8,535 bases of DNA, taken from assembly GCA_028869035.1 (NCBI GenBank), contig JAGWTL010000111.1, positions 1 through 8,535 on the forward strand, in the 5' to 3' direction. This DNA is from Burkholderiales bacterium (GTDB taxonomy: Bacteria; Pseudomonadota; Gammaproteobacteria; Burkholderiales; Burkholderiaceae_C). Position 1 is the first letter of the stretch; every line of letters begins with the position of its first letter. Of the stretch, positions 1 to 6,860 are shown one piece after another. Position numbers and translations under genes: made by a program. The notes beneath the pieces were generated by a model. It saw only the letters and a list, made by a program, of their open reading frames with translations. It was not told the origin of the DNA and searched no databases.

Positions 1-59
1 CGGCCGCGCAGATCGAGCGGCGCGGTCGTGTGATTGATGCCCAAAGCCCAGACTGCCAT
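1..59 (-). CDS. hemA: Glutamyl-tRNA reductase, N-terminal fragment (runs off the window)
   Basis: Only the first 19 codons are present. They read MAVWALGINHTTAPLDLRG from the ATG at 59. The stretch G-I-N-H-T-T-A-P is the conserved N-terminal signature of glutamyl-tRNA reductase (GxNHxTAP), and the MAVWALG beginning is how I remember burkholderial HemA. The enzyme reduces glutamate carried on tRNA-Glu to glutamate-1-semialdehyde with NADPH, the first committed step of C5-pathway tetrapyrrole (haem) synthesis in the cytoplasm. The catalytic cysteine and the rest of the protein lie outside the window. No Shine-Dalgarno precedes the start: the upstream bases are ccgcc, with A/T-rich promoter-like sequence only 7-20 bases away. 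The gene is divergent from the small membrane protein at 129. The identification is firm for so short a piece, because the motif, its distance from the start and the start codon all agree. Confidence 0.85.
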   Translation of the reverse strand, partial: MAVWALGINHTTAPLDLRG

Positions 60-65
60 GGCGGG

Positions 66-103
66 ATTATAAAATTTATAGACGCATCAATGGTTTGCGT
101 CAT
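66..103 (-). promoter_or_regulatory. Probable hemA promoter with a very short leader
   Basis: On the minus strand ATGACG (98-103) is separated by 17 bases from TATAAA (75-80), a sigma-70-like -35/-10 pair with 4/6 and 5/6 matches. Transcription would start near 68, leaving a leader of about 9 bases before the hemA ATG at 59. A second, perfect TATAAT lies at 66-71 but has no good -35. If used, it would start the transcript at or next to the ATG and make it leaderless. The A/T-rich patch (66-80) stands out in this GC-rich sequence. It could also serve the plus-strand gene at 129, for which I find no good -35. Confidence 0.5.
81..101. repeat. Dyad in the hemA promoter spacer, possible operator
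   Basis: GACGCA (81-86) and TGCGTC (96-101) form a perfect 6-bp inverted repeat with a 9-base centre. It covers the spacer and part of the -35 of the proposed hemA promoter, a position suited to a repressor site. On the plus strand the right arm is followed by ATTTTT, so the same bases could form a weak terminator-like hairpin. A six-base palindrome with a nine-base loop can also arise by chance. Confidence 0.3.
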
Positions 104-128
104 TTTTCACCGATGCTTGAGCTATTCC

Positions 129-407
129 ATGAACCTCCAAGACATCCTCTTTCACCTGTTCAATTTCGCCGCCCCGGCCTTTGCGTTGGCCCTGCTGCTG
201 CCCCTGCTGGCCCGTCCCTTTTTCAGGAAGCAGGTCTGGCTGCTGCCCTGGTGGGGACAGGTGCTGGTGAATTTTGTCGTGGGTGTGCTGGCCTTGCTGG
301 CCAGCCTGTGGTGGCTGGAGCGTGACGGCAAGATGCTGGCCTATGCCATGCTGGTGCTGGCCGTGGCCAGCACGCAATGGTTGCTGGCCCGCGGCTGGCG
401 ACGCTGA
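129..407 (+). CDS. Small three-helix inner-membrane protein, unknown function
   Basis: This 92-residue hydrophobic protein has three predicted membrane segments, about residues 10-28, 43-63 and 69-87. The first and second are joined by a basic loop (R-P-F-F-R-K, 29-34), and the second and third by a short charged turn (E-R-D-G-K, 64-68). The C-terminus is basic (R-G-W-R-R). By the positive-inside rule the first loop and the C-terminus should face the cytoplasm. The reading frame is open back to 30, but the ATG at 129 is preferred: it begins just before the first helix, and the earlier in-frame ATGs (30 and 90) fall in the hemA gene and its promoter. The site before ATG (ttgagctattcc) is a poor Shine-Dalgarno. 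The gene is divergent from hemA and ends 13 bases before the shared hairpin at 421-445. I do not recognise a characterised family. The start is less certain than the frame. Confidence 0.7.
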   Translation: MNLQDILFHLFNFAAPAFALALLLPLLARPFFRKQVWLLPWWGQVLVNFVVGVLALLASLWWLERDGKMLAYAMLVLAVASTQWLLARGWRR

Positions 408-420
408 GCCAGCGCATGAA

Positions 421-445
421 TAAAGCCGGGCTGGGCCCGGCTTTA
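421..445. terminator. Bidirectional hairpin terminator between convergent genes
   Basis: This is a perfect 11-bp inverted repeat, TAAAGCCGGGC (421-431) and its complement (435-445), with a 3-base loop. The A/T ends of the arms provide three U at the foot of the stem in either direction. It lies 13 bases after the small membrane gene (ends 407) and 17 bases after the stop of the minus-strand barrel gene (ends 463), so it can serve both convergent transcripts. Confidence 0.8.
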
Positions 446-462
446 CGACCCGACAGCAGCTG

Positions 463-984
463 TCAGAAGTTGTAGACCACGCCGACCGACAGGCGTGTAA
501 CGTCGGCCTTGCTGTTGGAGGACGGGATCTTGACCCGGCCCAGGCTCTCGTATTGCACGCGCATGCTGAACTCCCTGTCGAAGCGGATCTGGCCACCAAA
601 GCCATAGATCAGGTCATCGGGCAGGCCGTTGACCCCTCCGTCGTGCAGGCCCACGCCGGCCTTGCCGAACAGATGAACTTTGCTGTTGAGGGGCACCTTG
701 CCCACGGCCACGGCGCTCAGGATGTTCTGGCTGATGTTCACGCGTCCCGGGCCGGGCACGTCGGCCGTGGCGCTGCCGATCATCGTCAGACCTGCTTCGA
801 GGTCGAGGTTGTCGAGGTAGTGGTAACCGCCGGAGAGCGTCAGGGCGCCTGGGCTGGAGTAGGAACCTGGCCCGCTGAGGCTGACGATGCCGTAGTCGGC
901 GGCGGCGTAATAACGCGCGTTCTGGGCCAGGGCAGGGCTGAGGGCGGCACTGCACAGCAGGGCGGTGGCTAGAAGTTTTTTCAT
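463..984 (-). CDS. Outer-membrane beta-barrel protein (paralogue A)
   Basis: This 173-residue precursor has a signal peptide of about 20 residues (K-K, a hydrophobic core, then S-P-A-L-A before Gln21), predicting export and signal peptidase I cleavage. The mature part alternates polar and hydrophobic residues and ends Val-Tyr-Asn-Phe; a C-terminal aromatic residue is the usual BAM-complex signal of outer-membrane barrels. About 150 mature residues fits an eight-stranded barrel of the OmpA-TM/opacity type. Motifs shared with the neighbour at 1151-1702 include S-G-G-Y, L-F-G-K-A-G, G-F-G-G-Q and Q-Y-E-x-L-G. The ATG at 984 has GAGGT six to ten bases upstream; the frame is open to 1494, but the extension runs through the intergenic terminator and the neighbouring gene. 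GATAAT at 1042-1047 is a possible -10, without a convincing -35. The substrate or role is unknown; it could be structural, an adhesin or a small pore. Confidence 0.85.
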   Translation of the reverse strand: MKKLLATALLCSAALSPALAQNARYYAAADYGIVSLSGPGSYSSPGALTLSGGYHYLDNLDLEAGLTMIGSATADVPGPGRVNISQNILSAVAVGKVPLNSKVHLFGKAGVGLHDGGVNGLPDDLIYGFGGQIRFDREFSMRVQYESLGRVKIPSSNSKADVTRLSVGVVYNF

Positions 985-1104
985 GGCATGTACCTCGTTG
1001 TTGCGATAAAAGGCCGCGGAATGCGCGGTGGTGCGGCCGGAATTATCGAAGCGCCATCGAGGGGCCTTGTAACCAGGTGTTATGTCCCTGTTCAACGAAG
1101 GCAT

Positions 1105-1126
1105 AAAAAAACCGGGCGGGGCCCGG
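1105..1126 (-). terminator. Intrinsic terminator of the second barrel gene
   Basis: On the minus strand CCGGGC (1121-1126) pairs with GCCCGG (1112-1117) around a 3-base loop and is followed at once by seven T (1111-1105). This is a textbook Rho-independent terminator 24 bases after the stop of the gene at 1151-1702. It makes that gene a single-gene unit and separates it from paralogue A downstream. Confidence 0.85.
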
Positions 1127-1150
1127 CTTGCTCGGCAGCGTCGCGCGAGG

Positions 1151-1702
1151 TCAGAAGTTGAGCACGCCGCCGATGGACACGCGGCTGATGTCGGCGCCCG
1201 GATCGCTGGGGCCGCTCTTGGCCTTGCCCAGGTTTTCGTACTGCAGGCGCAGGCCGAAGCGTTGGTTGATGTTGAACTGGCCGCCGAAGCCGATGATGCC
1301 GTTGGCTGTGGTTTCCTTGCTGTAGGTATTGGAATAGGCGCCGGTGCCCGTGACCTTGGCGGTGTGGAAGCCGATGCCGGCCTTGCCGAACAGCTCGAAG
1401 CTTGGCGACAGCGGCAGGATGCCGACGGCCAGGAAGCGGGCGTCGCCCTGCTCGGCGGTGGTGGTGCCGTTGCTGTAGACCAGGGTGGAGTCACCGTAAC
1501 CGGTCAGGCCGCCTTCGAGCGCGAAGTTGCGGCTGAAGCGATAACCGCCCGAGACGGTCAGCGAGCCCGGGTCGGCGTAATTGGTGTTCTGCATCTTCAG
1601 CTTGCCGGCGTCCAGCGCGAGGTACCAGTGGCTTTCTTTCTGGGCCAGGGCGGGGGTGGTGATGGCGGCGCACAGCAGGGCGGTGGTGAGGATTTTTTTC
1701 AT
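1151..1702 (-). CDS. Outer-membrane beta-barrel protein (paralogue B)
   Basis: This 183-residue precursor begins M-K-K-I-L-T-T-A-L-L-C, nearly the same as paralogue A, with predicted cleavage after T-P-A-L-A at about residue 20. The mature part has S-G-G-Y-R-F, L-E-G-G-L-T, L-F-G-K-A-G-I-G, G-F-G-G-Q and R-L-Q-Y-E-N-L-G, and ends Val-Leu-Asn-Phe, as expected for a small OmpA-TM/opacity-like barrel. It is about ten residues longer than paralogue A, mostly in polar stretches rich in Gly, Thr and Ser (roughly residues 80-90 and 125-140) that should be extracellular loops. The ATG at 1702 has GGGAG five bases upstream (1708-1712); an in-frame ATG at 1732 would put ten residues ahead of the signal peptide. 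TAGAAT at 1766-1771 is a possible -10. No intrinsic terminator separates it from ugpQ upstream, so some read-through is possible. The function is unknown. Confidence 0.87.
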   Translation of the reverse strand: MKKILTTALLCAAITTPALAQKESHWYLALDAGKLKMQNTNYADPGSLTVSGGYRFSRNFALEGGLTGYGDSTLVYSNGTTTAEQGDARFLAVGILPLSPSFELFGKAGIGFHTAKVTGTGAYSNTYSKETTANGIIGFGGQFNINQRFGLRLQYENLGKAKSGPSDPGADISRVSIGGVLNF

Positions 1703-1832
1703 GAAAACTCCCGATAGGGTATGGAGGGTCAAAAAGAAAGACGCCTGCAGAGGGGCGCGGGCGTAATTCTAGGCATCCCATCCATAAGACGCTTCAAGCT
1801 CCCTTTTGGTTGACGGCCGGCGGGCCGTGTCG

Positions 1833-2578
1833 TCAGGCGGGGGTGAAGAGATCGACCCGGTCGGTGATGATGCCGTCCAAGCCCAGGTCCAGCAGACGCC
1901 GGGCCGCGGCTTCGTCGTTGACCGTGTAGCACAGGCAGCGCAGGCCGGCCTGGCGCGCCTGGGCGAGGCTGTCGACATTCCACAGCGCATGGTTGCAGAC
2001 CACGGCCACGCAACCCAGGGCCCGTGCTTTTTCCAGCCAGCCGTTCCAGAGGGAGTCGAGCAGCAGGCCGCGCGGCAGGTCCGGTGCCGTGGCGCGCGCG
2101 CCTTCCAGCGCCTCGGGCTGGAAGGAGGTCAGCAGGGGCGGCACGGTCTGGCTTTGCCACAGCTGTGCCGCTGCCCTTGCCACGACTTCACCGGTGCGAC
2201 GTTCGCTGCCCGGCGTGGGCTTGATCTCGATGTTGAGGTGATGGCCGTTGCGCAGGCAGTAGTGGGCGATGGCCTGCAGCGTGGGCAAAGGCTCTCCCGC
2301 GTAGGCGCGGCTGTGCCAGCTGCCGGCATCGAGCTGCGAGAGGGCCTGCCAGGGCTGTTCGCCGGCCGTGCCCCGGCCGTTGCTGGTGCGCTCCAGCGTG
2401 GCGTCGTGCAGCAGGAAGGGCATGCCGTCGGCGCTGAGCTTCACATCGCATTCGAACATGCGGTAACCGTGCGTGGCGCCCAGGCGGAAGGCGGCCAGGG
2501 TGTTTTCCGGCGCCAGCTTGCCGGCCCCGCGGTGGGCGACCCAGCGCGGGTAGGGCCAGTGCTGTGCGTCCACGAGCC

Positions 2579-2582
<4 letters not shown>
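1833..2582 (-). CDS. ugpQ: Glycerophosphodiester phosphodiesterase, cytoplasmic
   Basis: This 249-residue enzyme of the GDPD family hydrolyses glycerophosphodiesters to sn-glycerol-3-phosphate and an alcohol. The N-terminal signature is clear: A-H17-R18-G, P-E-N-T at 25-28, E44-C-D46-V and H59-D60. His17 and His59 match the catalytic pair, and Glu44, Asp46 and Glu119 (I-E-I-K-P) match the metal ligands. There is no signal peptide, so it acts in the cytoplasm, like E. coli UgpQ (about 247 residues), on diesters brought in by the Ugp transporter. Its ATG overlaps the ugpC stop in an ATGA (2579-2582), which indicates translational coupling; no separate Shine-Dalgarno is visible. It is the last gene of the operon. 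A 6-bp hairpin at 1813-1828 follows the stop but lacks a U-tract on this strand, so a different 3' end is likely. The placement after ugpC supports the name. Confidence 0.95.
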
Positions 2583-3598
<1,016 letters not shown>

Positions 3599-3603
3599 GG
3601 TGG

Positions 3604-3669
3604 ATTGAGCGTTCTGGGTTGAGCGTTGAGCGGGTTCACACGCCGGACGCTGAACGTCCAGCGCTGAAC
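3604..3669. repeat. Degenerate heptamer-phased repeat in the ugpE-ugpC gap
   Basis: Five copies of a 7-base core fill this gap. On the minus strand the core reads GYTCARY: GTTCAGC at 3663-3669 and 3649-3655, GCTCAAC at 3625-3631 and 3618-3624, and GCTCAAT at 3604-3610. Start-to-start spacings are 14, 24, 7 and 14 bases. The two GTTCAGC copies, read in reverse complement (GCTGAAC), resemble the GCTCAAC copies, so the left and right halves can also pair imperfectly. The gap is 78 bp (3599-3676) in an otherwise tightly packed operon and leaves ugpC without a visible ribosome binding site. The origin is unknown. Confidence 0.6.
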
Positions 3670-3676
3670 CTGACGG

Positions 3677-4528
3677 TCATTTTTCGGTATCGACCAGGCC
3701 CTTGACGAACCATTTCTGCATGAGGATGACCACCAGTGCCGGTGGCAGCATGGCCAGGATGGCCGTGGCCATGACGATGTTCCAGTCGTTGGCGGCGTCC
3801 CCCCCGGAGATCATGCGCTTGATGCCCATCACCACCGGGTACATGTCCTCGCTGCTGGTGACCAGCAGGGGCCAGAGGTACTGGTTCCAGCCGTAGATGA
3901 ACTGGATGACAAAAAGCGCGGCGATGGAGGTCTTGGACAGGGGCAGCAGCACGTCCCAGAAGAAACGCATGGGCCCGGCGCCGTCCATGCGCGCAGCTTC
4001 CACCAACTCGTCGGGCACGGTGAGGAAAAACTGGCGGAACAGGAAGGTGGCGGTGGCCGAGGCGATCAGCGGCACGGTGAGGCCGGCGTAGCTGTTGAGC
4101 AGCCCCAAATCGCTGACGACCTGGTAGGTCGGGCCGATGCGCACCTCCACCGGCAGCATCAGCGTGACAAAAATGGCCCAGAAGAAGAACTGGCGACCCG
4201 GAAAGCGGAAGTAGACGATGGCGAAGGCTGACAGCAGAGAGATCACGATCTTGCCCAGTGCGATGACCAGCGCCATCACGAGGCTGACGGTCATCATGCG
4301 TCCGACCGGGGCCGTGGAAGCCGCACTGCCGCTGGTGCCGAAGATGGCGGCCGCGTAGTTTTCTACCAGGTGGGGGCCCGGCACCAGGGGCATGGGGACC
4401 TGGACGATGTCCTGCGCCGTGTGGGTGGATGCGACGAAGGTGATGTAAAGCGGGAAGGCGACGACGATCACGCCCAGGATGAGGACGAGGTGCGAGATCG
4501 CAGTGGCAAGAGGGCGACGTTCAACCAT
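3677..4528 (-). CDS. ugpE: sn-Glycerol-3-phosphate ABC transporter, permease subunit E
   Basis: This 283-residue inner-membrane permease is of the binding-protein-dependent type I family (MalG-like). There are about six hydrophobic segments, near residues 12-34, 80-105, 114-138, 150-168, 195-215 and 248-272. The cytoplasmic EAA loop that docks the ATPase is seen at 177-185 (E-A-A-R-M-D-G-A-G) followed by P-M-R-F-F-W. It pairs with UgpA to form the channel for glycerol-3-phosphate and glycerophosphodiesters. The length matches E. coli UgpE (about 281). The ATG at 4528 lies 9 bases after the ugpA stop; no Shine-Dalgarno stands out, so coupling to ugpA translation is likely. A polar stretch at 64-75 (G-T-S-G-S-A-A-S-T-A-P) falls between helix 1 and helix 2 and may be periplasmic. 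Assignment as the E subunit rests on order and sequence type. Confidence 0.93.
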   Translation of the reverse strand: MVERRPLATAISHLVLILGVIVVAFPLYITFVASTHTAQDIVQVPMPLVPGPHLVENYAAAIFGTSGSAASTAPVGRMMTVSLVMALVIALGKIVISLLSAFAIVYFRFPGRQFFFWAIFVTLMLPVEVRIGPTYQVVSDLGLLNSYAGLTVPLIASATATFLFRQFFLTVPDELVEAARMDGAGPMRFFWDVLLPLSKTSIAALFVIQFIYGWNQYLWPLLVTSSEDMYPVVMGIKRMISGGDAANDWNIVMATAILAMLPPALVVILMQKWFVKGLVDTEK

Positions 4529-4537
4529 GGTGCACGA

Positions 4538-5419
4538 TCAGTAGTTGACCTTTTTCTCCACGAAACGGAACTGCACCACGGTCAGGGCAATGACGATGAC
4601 CATGAGGACGACCGACTGTGCGGCAGAGCTTCCAAGGTCCAGCGCCTTGAAGCCGTCGTAATACACCTTGTAGACCAGGATGGCCGTGTCCTTGCCGGGG
4701 CCGCCCTCGGTCGCCGCATCGATGATGGCGAAGGTGTCGAAGAAGGCATAGACCACGTTGATGACCAGCAGGAAGAAGGTGGTGGGCGAGAGCAGGGGAA
4801 AGATGATGGTCCAGAAACGCCGCCAGGGACCGGCGCCATCGATGGCGGCGGCCTCCACCAGGCTTTTCGGGACGGATTGCAGGCCGGCCAGGAAAAACAG
4901 GAAGTTGTAGGAGATCTGTTTCCAGACGGCCGCGAAGACGATCAGCGTCATGGCCTGGCCGCTGTTGAGCAGGTGGTTCCACTCAATGCCCATGCCGCGC
5001 AGCGCGTAGCTCACGATGCCGATGGACGGTGCGAACATGAACAGCCAGAGCACGCCGGCCACGGCCGGCGCGACGGCGTAGGGCCAGATCAGCAGCGTCT
5101 TGTACAAGGATGCGCCACGCAGAACCCGGTCGGCGAATACGGCCAGTACCAGCGACAGCGACAACCCTAGCGTGGCTACCAGCACCGAGAAGACGGCCGT
5201 GGTCTGGAAGGAGGCCAGATAACTCTCGTCGGCCCACAGACGCCGAAAGTTTTCCAGCCCGACCCATTCGATCGAGGTGCCGAAGGCGTCCTGTTGCTGC
5301 AGAGACTGGACCAGGGCCTGGGCGGCAGGCCAGAAGAAGAAGACGGCGATGACCGCCACCTGGGGGGCCAGCAGCACCCAGGGCAGCCACCAAGACTTGA
5401 AACGGACCCGTTTTTCCAT
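4538..5419 (-). CDS. ugpA: sn-Glycerol-3-phosphate ABC transporter, permease subunit A
   Basis: This 293-residue inner-membrane permease (MalF/UgpA class) is close in length to E. coli UgpA (295). Family stretches I recognise include W-P-Y-A-V-A-P-A-V-A-G at 112-122, N-S-G-Q-A-M at 152-157 and W-K-Q-I-S-Y-N-F-L-F-F at 166-176. The EAA loop E-A-A-A-I-D-G-A-G (189-197) contacts UgpC. Hydrophobic segments lie near 12-33, 72-97, 108-130, 156-180, 204-228 and 266-288. The start at 5419 gives M-E-K-R-V-R-F-K before the first helix, as in the family; there is no Shine-Dalgarno (upstream is caatcgcggc). It follows ugpB by 97 bp that contain the hairpin with U-tract and G-run, so its expression should be lower than that of ugpB. 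UgpE starts 9 bases beyond its stop. Confidence 0.95.
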   Translation of the reverse strand: MEKRVRFKSWWLPWVLLAPQVAVIAVFFFWPAAQALVQSLQQQDAFGTSIEWVGLENFRRLWADESYLASFQTTAVFSVLVATLGLSLSLVLAVFADRVLRGASLYKTLLIWPYAVAPAVAGVLWLFMFAPSIGIVSYALRGMGIEWNHLLNSGQAMTLIVFAAVWKQISYNFLFFLAGLQSVPKSLVEAAAIDGAGPWRRFWTIIFPLLSPTTFFLLVINVVYAFFDTFAIIDAATEGGPGKDTAILVYKVYYDGFKALDLGSSAAQSVVLMVIVIALTVVQFRFVEKKVNY

Positions 5420-5445
5420 GCCGCGATTGTGCTTTACCAGAGTCG

Positions 5446-5476
5446 AAAAAGCCCTCCCCCGCCTGGCGGGGGAGGG
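5446..5476 (-). terminator. Hairpin with U-tract between ugpB and ugpA (attenuator, REP-like)
   Basis: On the minus strand an 11-bp GC-only stem (5466-5476 with 5452-5462, loop CAG) is followed after one base by five T (5450-5446). This is an intrinsic terminator by form, 43 bases past the ugpB stop and inside the operon. Partial termination or 3'-end protection here would yield more binding protein than permease, a known pattern for ABC import operons. The CCCTCCCCCGC arm resembles a GC-rich REP-like palindrome I know to be scattered between genes in many GC-rich proteobacteria, so it may be a recruited repeat. Confidence 0.75.
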
Positions 5477-5490
5477 TAGGGGAGGGAGGG
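5468..5490 (+). other. Putative G-quadruplex on the template strand of ugp
   Basis: Five runs of three or more G (5468-5472, 5474-5476, 5479-5482, 5484-5486, 5488-5490) are separated by loops of only one or two bases. This meets the usual G3+N1-7 rule with short, stable loops. The G-rich strand is the plus strand, which is the template for the ugp transcript. It overlaps one arm of the hairpin, so the two structures would compete. Confidence 0.55.
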
Positions 5491-5519
5491 CCGTCAGGCG
5501 GCGTCAAGCCAATCAGGGC

Positions 5520-6833
5520 TTAGCCCTTGTTGGCTTTTTCAAATCGCTCCAGCTGCTCGTTGCCACGCTTGACGGCGTCGTCCAGCGCTTCCTTGGCCGA
5601 CTTCTTGCCGGCCCAAACCTGTTCCAGTTCCTCGTCCATGATGGCGCGGATCTGGTTGAAGTTGCCCAGACGCACACCGCGCGACTTGTCGGTGGTCTTG
5701 CGGATCATCTGGTTGACGGCGGTTTCCGTGCCCGGGTTCTGCTTGTAGAAGCCCGTCTTCTCGGTCAAGGCAAACGATGCCAGCGTGATCGGCAGGTAGC
5801 CGGTGCGCTGGTGGCTCTTGGCCTGAATTTCGGGATTGGTGAGGTAGTTGAAGAAAGTGGCCACACCCTTGTACTCGGCCGCCTTCTTGCCCGACATCAC
5901 CCACAGGGAGGCGCCGCCGATGATGGTGTTCTGCGGCGCACCGGCCACGTCTGCATAGTAGGGCAGGGGGGCGATGCCGAAATCGAATTTGGCGTTCTTC
6001 TTGATGCTGGCGTAGGTAGATGAGCTGGCCGTGGCCATGGCGCATTCACCCGAATAGAAGGGTGCATCCCCCTTGTTGCCGCGGCCGCGGTAGTGGAACA
6101 GGCCCTGCTTGGCCATGTTGGCCAAGTTCTCGATGTGGCGCACGTGCAGCGGGCTGTTGAAGACCAGTCGCGCCGAGGTGCCGCCAAACCCGTTGTTCTG
6201 GGTGGCGAACAGGGTGTTGTGCCAGGTGGAGAAGCTTTCCAGCTGGGTCCAGCCCTGCCAACTGGTCGTGAAGGGGCAGGCGACGCCCGAAGCCTTGAGC
6301 TTGGCGGCGGCCAAGGTCAGCTCGGGCCAGGTCTTGGGCGGGTTGTTGGGGTCCAGGCCGGCCTTCTTGAACAGGTCCTTGTTGTAAGTCAGCACGGTGG
6401 TCGAGCTGTTGAAGGGGAAGCTCAGCATCTGTCCGTTGGGGGCGGTGTAGTAGCCGACGACTGCAGGAATGTAGGCTTTGGCGTCGAACTTGTAGCCGGC
6501 ATCGCTCAGTACCTTACCGACCGGCACGATGGCGCCCTTGGCGGCCATCATCGTGGCGGTACCGACCTCATAGACCTGCAGGATGTGCGGGGCGTTGCCG
6601 GCGCGGAAGGCGGCAATGGAGGCCGTCATCGATTCGTCGTAGGTGCCCTTGTAGGTGGGTACCACCTTGTACTCTTTCTGGCTGGCGTTGAAATCGTTGG
6701 CTATGTCGACGACCCAATCGTTCAGGCCACCGGTCATGGAGTGCCACCACTGGATTTCGGTCTGGGCCTGGGCGCCGGGTGCGAGCAGCAGGGCCGACAG
6801 GGCGGCGACGCTCAGTTTCATGGAAAGTTTCAT
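5520..6833 (-). CDS. ugpB: sn-Glycerol-3-phosphate periplasmic binding protein
   Basis: This is a 437-residue precursor, against 438 in E. coli UgpB. The signal peptide ends at Ala23 (A-Q-A before Gln24), so the mature protein is periplasmic. It captures sn-glycerol-3-phosphate and glycerophosphodiesters and delivers them to UgpAE. Residues known from the E. coli structure to line the ligand pocket sit at the same numbers: Tyr65, Glu89, Ser144, Trp192 and Trp195 (mature 42, 66, 121, 169, 172); G-G-A at 306-308, Tyr346 in T-G-Y-L-P and Arg388 in G-V-R-L-G-N also fit. The ATG at 6833 is chosen because AAGGAG lies six bases before it. The frame is open to 6887, but that extension would contain the promoter and delay the signal peptide; an ATG at 6821 is possible but further from the ribosome site. 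It is first in the operon and preceded by a Pho-box promoter. Confidence 0.97.
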   Translation of the reverse strand: MKLSMKLSVAALSALLLAPGAQAQTEIQWWHSMTGGLNDWVVDIANDFNASQKEYKVVPTYKGTYDESMTASIAAFRAGNAPHILQVYEVGTATMMAAKGAIVPVGKVLSDAGYKFDAKAYIPAVVGYYTAPNGQMLSFPFNSSTTVLTYNKDLFKKAGLDPNNPPKTWPELTLAAAKLKASGVACPFTTSWQGWTQLESFSTWHNTLFATQNNGFGGTSARLVFNSPLHVRHIENLANMAKQGLFHYRGRGNKGDAPFYSGECAMATASSSTYASIKKNAKFDFGIAPLPYYADVAGAPQNTIIGGASLWVMSGKKAAEYKGVATFFNYLTNPEIQAKSHQRTGYLPITLASFALTEKTGFYKQNPGTETAVNQMIRKTTDKSRGVRLGNFNQIRAIMDEELEQVWAGKKSAKEALDDAVKRGNEQLERFEKANKG

Positions 6834-6839
6834 GCGGGG

Positions 6840-6845
6840 CTCCTT
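6840..6845 (-). promoter_or_regulatory. Ribosome binding site of ugpB
   Basis: AAGGAG on the minus strand, six bases before the ATG at 6833, is a perfect Shine-Dalgarno at good spacing. It decides the start against the in-frame ATGs at 6821 and 6887. It is the only strong ribosome site in the operon. Confidence 0.85.
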
Positions 6846-6860
6846 GTGAACAAGCTCGCC

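Noticed and set aside
48..60. 13-base exact repeat CCAGACTGCCATG, also at 7024-7036
   Set aside because: One copy is hemA coding sequence on the other strand. About one 13-base match is expected by chance in a window of this size.
452..464. Palindrome GACAGC/GCTGTC at the end of barrel paralogue A
   Set aside because: The 6-bp arms overlap the stop codon, no U-tract follows, and the stronger hairpin at 421-445 already explains termination.
985..1494. N-terminal extension of barrel paralogue A up to 1494
   Set aside because: It would cross the intrinsic terminator at 1105-1126 and overlap paralogue B, and it places the signal peptide in the middle of the protein. The ATG at 984 has a ribosome site.
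1082..1717. 211-codon plus-strand open frame opposite barrel paralogue B
   Set aside because: It is a shadow of the minus-strand gene with its signal peptide and terminal Phe, and it starts inside the terminator region.
1813..1828. Hairpin ACGGCC/GGCCGT just after ugpQ as a terminator
   Set aside because: The stem is only 6 bp and no U-tract follows on the minus strand, so it does not qualify as an intrinsic terminator.
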